Source of the DNA: an uncultured Lachnospiraceae bacterium
Lineage (GTDB): Bacteria > Bacillota > Clostridia > Lachnospirales > Lachnospiraceae
DNA: 64,000 bases
Direction of reading: 5' to 3'
Assembly: GCA_910577275.1 (NCBI GenBank)
Contig: CAJTMW010000004.1
Coordinates: forward strand, 158,869 to 222,868
The notes below the pieces were generated by a model. It searched no databases. It worked only from the letters and a program-made list of their open reading frames with translations, and was not told the origin of the DNA. The position numbers were made by a program, and so were the translations under genes. Below, in pieces: positions 8,160 to 16,238 of this stretch (its first letter is position 1; every line of letters begins with the position of its first letter).

Positions 8160-8372
8160 CTACTCATGGATTTTCCAGCCATTTAAAAACTTTGCGGTAT
8201 CAGCCGCACTGTGGTCGATGATTTCGCTATGTCCCAAATCCAACGCGCCGATTGCCTCCATATCCTCATCACTTAAGCGAAAGTCCCAGATATCAAAGTT
8301 TTCCTCCATGCGCTCCTTATGAACAGACTTCGGAATAATGACAACGCCTCTCTGCGCATGAGCACATGCCAT
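8160..8372 (-). pseudogene. Aldo/keto reductase, C-terminal fragment
   Basis: 70 codons matching the last third of NADP-dependent aldo/keto reductases: Q-R-G-V-V-I-I-P-K-S-V (the NADP-binding I-P-K-S motif), R-M-E-E-N, and F-R-L-S-D-E-D-M-E-A-I. The TIM-barrel N-terminal ~200 residues, with the catalytic Asp-Tyr-Lys-His, are absent, and an in-frame stop lies 3 codons upstream of the first ATG. Directly upstream the sequence changes to a LysR remnant, so this is a deletion scar rather than a small gene. Confidence 0.8.
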
Positions 8373-8392
8373 CCTCTGTCAGCAGGATATTA

Positions 8393-8455
8393 TGCTTTCG
8401 TGATAATTTCTTCCCTTTCAGCAACCAGAAAGTATTGTAAAACACGAAGTTCCAT
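8393..8455 (-). pseudogene. LysR-family regulator, N-terminal remnant
   Basis: From ATG 8453-8455 the frame reads M-E-L-R-V-L-Q-Y-F-L-V-A-E-R-E-E-I-I-T-K-A, then TAA. This is the start of a LysR HTH (compare M-E-L-R-V-L-x-Y-F-L-x-V-A). One frame over, the next bases give N-I-L-L-T, which matches the continuation, so a frameshift is followed by fusion to the aldo/keto reductase fragment. LysR, aldo/keto reductase and cupin genes commonly cluster in Firmicutes, so the three remnants may come from one lost locus. Confidence 0.6.
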
Positions 8456-8476
8456 TTCTGTTTTCCCTTCATTAGA

Positions 8477-8519
8477 CAAAAAAGAAAAGCATTAAAAACT
8501 CCAATGTTTTCAATGCTTT
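8477..8519 (-). terminator. Terminator of tRNA-Arg
   Basis: Arms AAAGCATT (8512-8519 in minus reading) and AATGCTTT (8486-8493), with a nested AAAAC/GTTTT pairing inside, are followed on the minus strand by TCTTTTTT. It begins about 5 bases after the tRNA 3' end. Confidence 0.8.
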
Positions 8520-8523
8520 CCAG

Positions 8524-8596
8524 CGTCCCCGAGACGATTCGAACGTCCGACCCCTCGCTTAGGAGGCGAGTGCTCTATCCCCTGAGCTACGAAGAC
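8524..8596 (-). tRNA. tRNA-Arg (anticodon CCT)
   Basis: 73-nt cloverleaf. The acceptor arms GTCTTCG and CGGGGAC pair with two G-T wobbles. The anticodon stem CTCGC/GCGAG encloses the loop C-T-C-C-T-A-A, giving anticodon CCT (codon AGG). The T-arm contains GTTCGAATC. The discriminator is G, and the CCA end is not encoded (the next bases read CTG). Confidence 0.92.
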
Positions 8597-8616
8597 TTAT
8601 TTATCAAACATCAATT

Positions 8617-8645
8617 ATTTTACCATACGAAACTCCCTGTGGCAA
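8617..8645 (-). promoter_or_regulatory. SigA-type promoter of tRNA-Arg
   Basis: On the minus strand TTGCCA (8640-8645) and TAAAAT (8617-8622) are 17 bases apart. The -10 box ends about 20 bases before the tRNA 5' end. Confidence 0.65.
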
Positions 8646-8737
8646 CTACTAAATTAAATTTCTGAAACCAATTTGTAACAGCTGGAAATAAACTTTTCAC
8701 TTCAGCCCAATTTGTAATAGTTCAGAAAACTCATTTT

Positions 8738-9643
8738 TCACCCCGGAAAATTTATATACCCCTGCATCCAGATAACGCCTTTAAATCTTCTGCCCACACA
8801 GGGTTCGCCGAATAAATCGATTTTATTAATACACAAATCAAACGTCAAATCATTACAGTTAATTGTCATCATATAAATTTCTTCATCTGTAATTTTATTT
8901 TTGACCGTATTTAATTCCATGATTTCGCCTAAAACAGAATACTGGTCGCATTCCACGCCGTAAGGCATGAAATAAGTATCTACAAGACTGAAAACATCCT
9001 CATTTTGTATCCGTTTGGAAATTGCAGTATAGGTATCCATATCATCCAAAGTCAGACTTTCAATGGCATTTTCATCGCCTCTTCTCGCAGCGTTCAAAAG
9101 CTGGCTTCTGTTTATGGATACCTGCCTGTTTCGTCTTAAATCATTTTCGCTCTTATTGATAGGCATCATAATTCTGCCTTCAATGGATAAAGCGGATAAT
9201 GTGAGGGTTGTTCCCCTTACAGGAAGAATATTGGAATTTTTCGCTTTGATGTAAGGTATCATATTCTGCAGATAAAAAATCAGAGAAACTCCCACCCGTA
9301 AATCATCGCAGACTCCTGCATAGGACTCCTGGGAAGAATGCCTTTCAACGGTGATATCTTCCTCCGAGCTTATACAGGTACCCCTTAAATAGGGAAAATA
9401 ATAATCATAAGTAAATTTATCATCGGCGTCAAATTCGCCGCAAACGGCAATTCCTATTGAAGCCCCTGTTCCGTTTACAGTATCTTCGGCGAAATCCTTA
9501 CAAAATTCAGCTAAGAGGGTATCATTTCCATTAGAAGTATAAGCGCGCTCTGTTCCTTCTATAATAACGTCTGTGATAAGCCTTTGAAGTTCTTTTCTGT
9601 CTGTCAGTTTACCAAAACCTATGGCTCTCATATACTTATGCAA
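8738..9643 (-). CDS. DUF3881 family protein
   Basis: 301 residues from a TTG start at 9643, chosen because a full AAAGGAGGTG site lies 7 bases upstream. The N-terminus M-H-K-Y-M-R-A-I-G-F-G-K-L and the next to serS position match the DUF3881 family found mainly in Lachnospiraceae. There is no signal peptide, membrane segment or recognisable catalytic motif, and the sequence is acidic and cytosolic. The function is unknown. It lies 37 bases after serS on the same strand, so it is probably the last gene of that transcript. Confidence 0.8.
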   Translation of the reverse strand: MHKYMRAIGFGKLTDRKELQRLITDVIIEGTERAYTSNGNDTLLAEFCKDFAEDTVNGTGASIGIAVCGEFDADDKFTYDYYFPYLRGTCISSEEDITVERHSSQESYAGVCDDLRVGVSLIFYLQNMIPYIKAKNSNILPVRGTTLTLSALSIEGRIMMPINKSENDLRRNRQVSINRSQLLNAARRGDENAIESLTLDDMDTYTAISKRIQNEDVFSLVDTYFMPYGVECDQYSVLGEIMELNTVKNKITDEEIYMMTINCNDLTFDLCINKIDLFGEPCVGRRFKGVIWMQGYINFPG

Positions 9644-9680
9644 GAATTTTCACCTCCTTTTCCTGCGGGCAGCAGATAAT

Positions 9681-10958
9681 TTATCCAATTACCTTCTTAC
9701 CGCCCATATACGGCTGTAACACTTCAGGAATTCTTATAGAACCATCCTCCTGATAATTATTCTCCAAAAATGCAATCAGCATTCTGGGAGGAGCAACTAC
9801 CGTATTATTTAATGTATGCGCAAAGTATTTCCCATTTTCACCGTTTACCCTGATTTTTAACCTTCTTGCCTGGGCGTCGCCTAAATTGGAGCAGCTTCCC
9901 ACCTCAAAATACTTTTTCTGTCTGGGGGACCATGCCTCCACATCAAAGGATTTCACCTTTAAATCGGCAAGGTCGCCGGAGCAGCACTCAATGGTTCTCA
10001 CAGGAATGTCCATTGAACGGAATAAATCGACGGTATTCTGCCACAGCTTTTCAAACCACATCATTGAGTCCTCGGGCTTGCATACCACAATCATTTCCTG
10101 CTTTTCAAACTGGTGAATCCGGTAAACGCCTCTCTCCTCAAGACCGTGGGCGCCCTTTTCCTTTCTGAAACAAGGCGAATAGCTGGTAAGAGTTTTTGGA
10201 AGCTCATTTTCCTGAAGAATGGTATCTATAAACTTTCCTATCATGGAATGCTCGGAGGTTCCTATCAGGTATAAATCTTCTCCTTCAATCTTGTACATCA
10301 TGGCGTCCATCTCTGCAAAGCTCATAACGCCTGTCACAACATTACTTCTAATCATAAAAGGAGGTACGCAGTAGGTGAATCCTCTGTCAATCATGAAGTC
10401 CCTTGCATAGGAAATCACAGCGGAATGAAGTCTTGCAATGTCGCCCATTAAATAGTAAAATCCGTTTCCGGCAACCTTCCGTGCGCTGTCTAAGTCAATT
10501 CCGTTTAACTTTTCCATAATATCCGTGTGATAGGGAATTTCATATTCTGGAACTACTGGTTCTCCATATTTGGTGACTTCCACATTTTCACTGTCATCTT
10601 TGCCGATGGGAACGCTTTCGTCAATAATGTTTGGAATCACCATCATTATCTTTGTAATTTTTTCATTGATTTCTTTTTCTTTTTCTTCCAGTTCCAGAAG
10701 AATTTTTGCTCCTGCAGCAACTTCGGCTTTCTTTGCCTCCGCTTCTTCTTTCTTCCCCTGAGCCATTAAAGCGCCGATTTCTTTAGAAATCTTATTTCTT
10801 CTTGCTCTTAAATCATCGGCTTCTTTCTGAGTCTTGCGCCCCTGCGCGTCAAGGCTGATGACTTCGTCCACCAGCTCCAGCTTGCTATCCTGAAATTTTT
10901 TTCTTATATTTTCTTTGACTGCCTCAGGATTTTCTCTTAAAAATTTAATGTCTATCAT
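9681..10958 (-). CDS. serS: Serine-tRNA ligase
   Basis: 425 residues, the usual length. The N-terminal two-helix coiled-coil arm that holds tRNA-Ser spans residues ~25-100 (rich in K/E/A). The class II core follows, with motif 2 (F-R-K-E-K-G-A-H-G, then R-V-Y-R-I-H-Q-F) and a motif 3 region (N-N-T-V-V-A-P-P-R-M-L-I-A-F-L-E-N). It charges tRNA-Ser (and tRNA-Sec where present) with serine in the cytosol. ATG 10958 has a GGGAGGAG site. The 62-base gap to DUF4446 is too short for a T-box leader. Confidence 0.97.
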   Translation of the reverse strand: MIDIKFLRENPEAVKENIRKKFQDSKLELVDEVISLDAQGRKTQKEADDLRARRNKISKEIGALMAQGKKEEAEAKKAEVAAGAKILLELEEKEKEINEKITKIMMVIPNIIDESVPIGKDDSENVEVTKYGEPVVPEYEIPYHTDIMEKLNGIDLDSARKVAGNGFYYLMGDIARLHSAVISYARDFMIDRGFTYCVPPFMIRSNVVTGVMSFAEMDAMMYKIEGEDLYLIGTSEHSMIGKFIDTILQENELPKTLTSYSPCFRKEKGAHGLEERGVYRIHQFEKQEMIVVCKPEDSMMWFEKLWQNTVDLFRSMDIPVRTIECCSGDLADLKVKSFDVEAWSPRQKKYFEVGSCSNLGDAQARRLKIRVNGENGKYFAHTLNNTVVAPPRMLIAFLENNYQEDGSIRIPEVLQPYMGGKKVIG

Positions 10959-11020
10959 GGAAACTCCTCCCTTTTAACATTGTTATATTATTATGTATTT
11001 TCTATTTATGCAAGCTCTTT

Positions 11021-11539
11021 TTATTCAAGAAACTCCTGCATTGCCTCTTTAAGAGCATCTTCCTCTTCTTTTCCCAGAGAAATATCGCATTGTCCTTTTT
11101 CTATCTTTTTTGTGTAAGTATAACACCCTTCTGTTCCATGGACGGAATTTAAAATAAATCCATTATTATTTTCATCAAGTAAAGCAAGGCAAAAGCTTAA
11201 TTTTCCTCCCATTTGATTGAAAGCATCGTATTTTATTATTCCTACTTTCTGAATGGAAGATTCAAGCTTGTGGTAAAGTACGCGAATATCCTTCCTGTTT
11301 TTTTCAATAGAATTTTTTATAAACTTATTGTCTTCAAAAAGTGTTATGATTTCGTTTTCAAGACTTTTCGCATCTTTTCCCTGCATAAAGCTTTGATATT
11401 TCTTTTTCAATTTTGAGATGGAACAGATATTTACAATATTCAATATTAAAAGAATAAGAATAACGGCAGCTAAAACTATAGCAACGATTCCAAAATCAAT
11501 GTTGTTTAATCCAATACTGGATAATAAATTATTATTCAT
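11021..11539 (-). CDS. DUF4446 family membrane-anchored protein
   Basis: 172 residues. One N-terminal transmembrane helix (residues ~17-38, very rich in I/L/V) is followed by a lysine-rich coiled coil (~45-100) and a compact domain with Y-H-K-L-E-S-S-I-Q-K-V-G-I-I-K-Y-D-A-F, then M-G-G-K-L-S-F and A-L-L-D. This is the DUF4446 signature of genes that sit right after parB in many Clostridia. The function is not established; position suggests a chromosome-segregation or cell-division connection. It starts 34 bases after parB on the same strand. Confidence 0.85.
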   Translation of the reverse strand: MNNNLLSSIGLNNIDFGIVAIVLAAVILILLILNIVNICSISKLKKKYQSFMQGKDAKSLENEIITLFEDNKFIKNSIEKNRKDIRVLYHKLESSIQKVGIIKYDAFNQMGGKLSFCLALLDENNNGFILNSVHGTEGCYTYTKKIEKGQCDISLGKEEEDALKEAMQEFLE

Positions 11540-11573
11540 TTTATCATTTCGTACCCTTCTGAAGTCTTTTGTC

Positions 11574-12470
11574 CTATTTGGAAAGCAGCTCCATTATTTT
11601 TTCCAGGTCATCATGGCTGTAAAATTCAATTTCTATTTTACCGGCCCCGTTTCCTTTGGATGTGATGCTCACCTTTGTGCTTAATTTTTGTTTCAAATTT
11701 TCTTCAATATCCTGGTAAACCGCTTCCAGACTCTCATCCGTAACAGTTGTCTTTTTTATTTTAACCGGTTTATTTAAATTTTTAACCAGCTTTTCAACAT
11801 CTCTTACATTTAATTTTTCTTCGTATATTTTTTTTGCAATTTCATATTGCTGTTTTTCATCTTCAATTGATATAAGAGCTCTTGCATGGCCTGTTGAAAT
11901 CATATTGTCGATGACCATTTTCTGCACATCATCGCATAGTTTCAGCAAACGCATGGAATTAGTTACTGCCGTACGGCTCTTTGATACTCTTTCCGCCACC
12001 TCATCCTGTTTCAGGTTGAATTCTGTGAGAAGACGTTTATAAGCCTGAGCTTCTTCAATTGGATTTAAATCTTCTCTCTGTATATTTTCAATTAAAGATA
12101 TTTCAACAATTTCCTGCTCCGTCAGGTTCTTAATAATCACGGGGATTTCTTTCAAACCTGCTTTTTTAGCCGCTCTCCATCTTCTTTCACCGGCAATTAT
12201 CTCATAATATGTAGATTTATCCTGTACAAGAATAGGCTGCAGCAGTCCAAACTGCTTTATGGATTCCGCCAGCTCGTCCAAAGCATCCTCATCAAAATTT
12301 TTTCTCGGCTGTTCTCTGTTCGGCTCAACCTTTGTGATATTAACTAACTTTTCTCCGTCTTTTTTTTCTGTATTTTCTTCATTTATATTTCCGGCCTTTG
12401 CTTTTTTTTCATTGATACCCACTGGGATTAAAGCATCCAGCCCTTTACCTAAACCCCTTGATGCCGCCAT
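11574..12470 (-). CDS. parB: Chromosome-partitioning protein ParB (Spo0J)
   Basis: 298 residues. The N-terminal CTPase/ParB domain has N-R-E-Q-P-R-K and A-G-E-R-R-W-R-A-A (the conserved G-E-R-R motif). The central HTH is D-E-V-A-E-R-V-S-K-S-R-T-A-V-T-N, and the C-terminus is a short dimerisation domain. It binds parS sites, spreads as a CTP-dependent clamp and recruits SMC to the origin. It follows parA by 54 bases. Two parS sites lie immediately upstream of parA at 13460 and 13498. Confidence 0.97.
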   Translation of the reverse strand: MAASRGLGKGLDALIPVGINEKKAKAGNINEENTEKKDGEKLVNITKVEPNREQPRKNFDEDALDELAESIKQFGLLQPILVQDKSTYYEIIAGERRWRAAKKAGLKEIPVIIKNLTEQEIVEISLIENIQREDLNPIEEAQAYKRLLTEFNLKQDEVAERVSKSRTAVTNSMRLLKLCDDVQKMVIDNMISTGHARALISIEDEKQQYEIAKKIYEEKLNVRDVEKLVKNLNKPVKIKKTTVTDESLEAVYQDIEENLKQKLSTKVSITSKGNGAGKIEIEFYSHDDLEKIMELLSK

Positions 12471-12524
12471 ACCTTATTTTCCTTTCTGTTAAATTATAAA
12501 ATTTGCTTATTGAAACAAACGCCG

Positions 12525-13301
12525 TCATTCTTCGTCCAGTGGCTTATTGTTAATAATTTCTTCCGCCAATGAAAGATATGCTTCTGCACCGGCAGACCTG
12601 GCATCATACATATTAATAGGCATTCCATAGCTGGGCGCCTCGGCCAGCCTTATATTTCTTGGAATCACTGTGGTAAATACCTTTTCATTTAAATGACTTT
12701 TAACGTTCTCCACTACCTGTAGGGATAAGTTTGTCCTGGAATCGTACATGGTGAAAAGTACGCCTTCCATTGCCAAATCAGGATTTAAACGCTCTTTTAC
12801 AAGATTAATTGTATGTATAAGCTGGCTCAATCCTTCCAGAGCGTAATATTCGCATTGGATAGGAACTAAAACAGAATCGGCGGTAGTCATTGAATTTATA
12901 GTAAGAAAATTTAATGAAGGAGGACAATCTATAATAATATAATCATAGCTGTCTTTTACCCATTCTATCTCTCTTTTCAATATAAATTCTTTTCTGTCTA
13001 CTCCAATCAGTTCTATTTCCGTAGCGGCAAGATTTACATTAGAGGGAATAACTGAAACTCCCTGAATTACGTCATTTAAGATACATTCCTTAATTGAACA
13101 CTCGCTCAGCATTAATTCATATATTGTATTGTCTAATTCGTTTTTTTCTATTCCAAATCCGCTGGTAGTATTTCCCTGAGGGTCTGTATCTATAACTAAT
13201 ACTTTTTTACCCTTTGCTGCCAACGCAGCAGACAAATTAACAGAGGTGGTAGTTTTACCCACTCCTCCCTTTTGATTTGCAATTGCAATAATCTTTCCCA
13301 T
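12525..13301 (-). CDS. parA: Chromosome-partitioning ATPase ParA (Soj)
   Basis: 258 residues, an MRP/MinD-type ATPase. It has the deviant Walker A K-G-G-V-G-K-T-T at residue ~11, the switch I D-P-Q-G-N, and the Walker B-type I-I-I-D-C-P-P-S-L. It acts with ParB in origin segregation and, in Bacillus, modulates DnaA. The start ATG 13301 is preceded by AGGAAAATAA. The ~220-base upstream region carries the parS sites. Confidence 0.97.
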   Translation of the reverse strand: MGKIIAIANQKGGVGKTTTSVNLSAALAAKGKKVLVIDTDPQGNTTSGFGIEKNELDNTIYELMLSECSIKECILNDVIQGVSVIPSNVNLAATEIELIGVDRKEFILKREIEWVKDSYDYIIIDCPPSLNFLTINSMTTADSVLVPIQCEYYALEGLSQLIHTINLVKERLNPDLAMEGVLFTMYDSRTNLSLQVVENVKSHLNEKVFTTVIPRNIRLAEAPSYGMPINMYDARSAGAEAYLSLAEEIINNKPLDEE

Positions 13302-13459
13302 TTATTTTCCTTTCGCTGACTGTAAACTTATAATTCAATCCTTTCGTGACATTATAGCACTAATAATAGTTATATTCCATAATAATTTAAATTGTTTCAC
13401 AATTTAAAAGGAATATAATGGAATGTTTCACAATTTCTTTACAAGATTTTGGGGTAATA

Positions 13460-13475
13460 TGTTTCACGTGAAACA
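13460..13475. other. parS site 1
   Basis: A perfect 16-bp palindrome, TGTTTCACGTGAAACA, identical to the B. subtilis parS consensus (TGTTNCACGTGAAACA). It lies between parA and rsmG, the usual location. Confidence 0.97.
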
Positions 13476-13497
13476 TTATCTAGTATTAAATTAAAAA

Positions 13498-13513
13498 TGT
13501 TTCACGTGAAACG
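13498..13513. other. parS site 2
   Basis: Matches the parS consensus at 15 of 16 positions (only the last base is G instead of A), 22 bases after site 1. Two half-site-like copies of TGTTTCACAATTT lie upstream, around 13393 and 13423. Confidence 0.93.
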
Positions 13514-13523
13514 TTCAAAATAA

Positions 13524-14267
13524 TTAGATGAGAGGCTCTTTTCCAGGTATACCTGCCTTTCTGGGATATTTTAAAGAGGTTTTACTATTTTTTCTTATTA
13601 AAATTATATTTCTGTAAATATCAGAAGACGGTAAATAAAATTCAACCTGTTTTTCGTACTTTCCTCCAAGCATATCTATAGCGTTTACAGCACCTTCAAA
13701 TTCATCAGCTGCCTTATCAGATTTGTATGCTGCAAAATACCCTCCCTGTTTTACAAATGGAATGCAGTACTCAGATAAAACAGCCATATTTGCCACAGCC
13801 CTCGAAACGCATATATCGTACTTTTCTCTTAATTTGTCAGGCTTTGCATAATCTTCCGCTCTTCCATGCACAGCCTCTATATTTTTCAGTTCTAACCTGT
13901 TTATTACTTCATTAAGAAAATTAATTCTTTTATTTAATGAATCCAAAAGGGTTACTTCCAGATTTGGAAAAATTATCTTTAAAGGAATTCCCGGAAAGCC
14001 GGCGCCCGTTCCTATATCAATTAACTTATAATTTTTTTCAGATAAATCGGGTATTGCTTTAATCAATGAAATACTGTCTATAAAATGTTTCAGTACAACC
14101 TCTTCAAAATCTGTTATCGTGGTAAGATTCATAAAAGAATTCCACTCTATTAATACATTATAATATAGAAGAAACCTATTTATTTTTTCATCGTCTGTAG
14201 CCAAATGGAAGCTTTCCAATCCTTTTATTAATTTTTCCACATTTCTATCGTTTACTGAATTGTCCAT
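13524..14267 (-). CDS. rsmG: 16S rRNA (guanine527-N7)-methyltransferase RsmG
   Basis: 247 residues. The SAM-binding motif I-D-I-G-T-G-A-G-F-P-G-I-P-L-K is at residue ~78, and N-F-M-N-L-T-T-I is near 40, as in other GidB/RsmG proteins. It methylates G527 in the 530 loop of 16S rRNA using SAM. It starts 3 bases after the mnmG stop (mnmG-rsmG order), so the two are translationally coupled. The unusually long C-terminal tail past the methyltransferase fold is lysine/proline-rich and not conserved to my knowledge. Confidence 0.95.
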   Translation of the reverse strand: MDNSVNDRNVEKLIKGLESFHLATDDEKINRFLLYYNVLIEWNSFMNLTTITDFEEVVLKHFIDSISLIKAIPDLSEKNYKLIDIGTGAGFPGIPLKIIFPNLEVTLLDSLNKRINFLNEVINRLELKNIEAVHGRAEDYAKPDKLREKYDICVSRAVANMAVLSEYCIPFVKQGGYFAAYKSDKAADEFEGAVNAIDMLGGKYEKQVEFYLPSSDIYRNIILIRKNSKTSLKYPRKAGIPGKEPLI

Positions 14268-14270
14268 AAC

Positions 14271-16211
14271 TTATTTACTATCCTCCTTATTTCTACGATA
14301 TTGTTCCAGATAAATAAGCAGGACAGAAATATCAGCCGGAGAAACTCCTGAAATACGGGAAGCCTGCCCCACAGAGACAGGATGGAATGATTTCAATTTT
14401 TGTCTGGCTTCAAGCCGCAGGCTTGGTACATCATCATAATCAAGAAAAACAGGAATTTTCTTCTTTTCCATTTTTTTAAACTGCTCTACCTGACGAAGCT
14501 GTCTTTCAATATATCCCTCATATTTTATTTCTATTTCCACCTGTTCAATCACATCAGGCAAAAGCTCTTTTCTCTCTGAATCCAGTTCGCCCAACACTTC
14601 ATAATTAAGCTCCGGTCTGCACAACAATTCGGCAAGATTAGAACCTGTATTCAACCTGGAACTTCCGTGACTTTCCAAAAAAAGCTGATTACTTTTGGCA
14701 GCGCCGACCTTTACATTTTTTAATCTCTGAATTTCCTCTTTAATCTGCTTTTTCTTATTTTCTACATAATGATATCTTTCTTCTGAGACAAGACCGATTC
14801 TGTATCCCTTTTCCGTAAGACGAAGGTCGGCATTATCCTGACGAAGCAGCAATCTGTATTCCGCTCTTGAAGTCATCATTCTGTAAGGCTCAAAATTATC
14901 CTTCGTAACCAGGTCGTCAATCAAAACTCCTATATAACCTTCCGACCTGTCAATAATAATTTCATCCTTTCCAAGAACAGACATAGCCGCATTGATTCCG
15001 GCCAAAAGTCCCTGAGCCGCCGCTTCCTCATAACCGCTGCTTCCGTTAAACTGTCCCCCGCTGTATAATCCTTCAATATCCTTAAACCTTAACGTAGGAT
15101 AAAGCTGCCTTGCATTGATACAATCATATTCTATTGCATAAGCGTTTCTGACTATTTCACAATTTTCCAGTCCCGGCACGGTACGATACATTGCTGTCTG
15201 CACATCTTCCGGCAAGGAGGAAGACATTCCTCCCACATACATTTCATTTGTATGTAATCCCTCCGGCTCGATGAAAACCTGATGCCTTTCCTTATCCGCA
15301 AACTTTACAACCTTATCTTCAATGGAAGGACAATATCTTGGTCCTGTTCCTTCAATGATGCCTGCATAAATCGGAGACCTGTCCAGATTATTTCTGATAA
15401 TTTCATGGGTTTTTTCATTGGTATAAGTAAGAAAACAGGATACCTGATTTATCTGGACATCCTCAGGATTTGTCGAAAAAGAAAAAGGAACTACTTTCTC
15501 ATCTCCAAACTGTTCTTCCATTTTTAAAAAATCAATGCTTCTCTTATCCATCCTTGCCGGCGTTCCCGTTTTAAAACGTCTCATTTCAATCCCCATAGAT
15601 AAAAGAGAATCCGTCAAATGATTTGCCGCCTGAAGACCGTTAGGCCCCGTATAAGTAATAGCCTCGCCGCACAGACATCTGGCTTTTAAATAGGTTCCGG
15701 TACATAAAACAACTGCCTTGCAATGATAAATAATACCTGTAAATGTTTTAACCCCGGTAATCTTTTTTAAAAATCCGTTTTCACATTCTTTACCTTTAGA
15801 ATCCTGATTTTCCTCCCAAAGAAGTTCGCAAACCTCCGCCTGCTTTACTGTGAGATTTTCCTGATTTTCAAGAACCTTTCTCATCATCCGGCTGTATTCC
15901 GCCTTGTCCGCCTGGGCACGGAGAGAATGGACCGCCGGGCCCTTCGAAACATTGAGCATCTTTGACTGGATAAAAGTCTTATCTATATTTTTACCCATCT
16001 CTCCGCCAAGGGCATCCACCTCCCTTACAAGGTGCCCTTTAGAAGACCCTCCTATATTAGGATTGCAGGGCATCAATGCAATACTGTCCACGCTCACGGT
16101 AAATATTACAGTTTTAAGCCCCAGCCTTGCGCAGGCAAGAGCCGCCTCGCATCCCGCATGTCCGGCGCCAACCACACAAACATCCACATGATTTTCCATA
16201 TCTTTTAACAT
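14271..16211 (-). CDS. mnmG: tRNA uridine-5-carboxymethylaminomethyl modification enzyme MnmG
   Basis: 646 residues. The FAD-binding V-G-A-G-H-A-G-C-E-A-A is at residue ~14. G-G-S-S-K-G-H-L-V-R-E-V-D-A-L-G-G and the C-L-C-G-E-A-containing loop are family hallmarks, and the C-terminal helical domain contacts MnmE. With MnmE it installs the (carboxymethyl)aminomethyl group on the wobble uridine of several tRNAs. ATG 16211 has an AGGAGA site 9 bases upstream; an internal ATG four codons later is the alternative. It follows mnmE by 27 bases. Confidence 0.96.
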   Translation of the reverse strand: MLKDMENHVDVCVVGAGHAGCEAALACARLGLKTVIFTVSVDSIALMPCNPNIGGSSKGHLVREVDALGGEMGKNIDKTFIQSKMLNVSKGPAVHSLRAQADKAEYSRMMRKVLENQENLTVKQAEVCELLWEENQDSKGKECENGFLKKITGVKTFTGIIYHCKAVVLCTGTYLKARCLCGEAITYTGPNGLQAANHLTDSLLSMGIEMRRFKTGTPARMDKRSIDFLKMEEQFGDEKVVPFSFSTNPEDVQINQVSCFLTYTNEKTHEIIRNNLDRSPIYAGIIEGTGPRYCPSIEDKVVKFADKERHQVFIEPEGLHTNEMYVGGMSSSLPEDVQTAMYRTVPGLENCEIVRNAYAIEYDCINARQLYPTLRFKDIEGLYSGGQFNGSSGYEEAAAQGLLAGINAAMSVLGKDEIIIDRSEGYIGVLIDDLVTKDNFEPYRMMTSRAEYRLLLRQDNADLRLTEKGYRIGLVSEERYHYVENKKKQIKEEIQRLKNVKVGAAKSNQLFLESHGSSRLNTGSNLAELLCRPELNYEVLGELDSERKELLPDVIEQVEIEIKYEGYIERQLRQVEQFKKMEKKKIPVFLDYDDVPSLRLEARQKLKSFHPVSVGQASRISGVSPADISVLLIYLEQYRRNKEDSK

Positions 16212-16238
16212 CTCTCAAAATCTCCTGTACGATAACCG

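Noticed and set aside
10959..11020. Possible T-box leader for serS
   Set aside because: The spacer is only 62 bases, too short for a T-box, and no specifier stem is visible.
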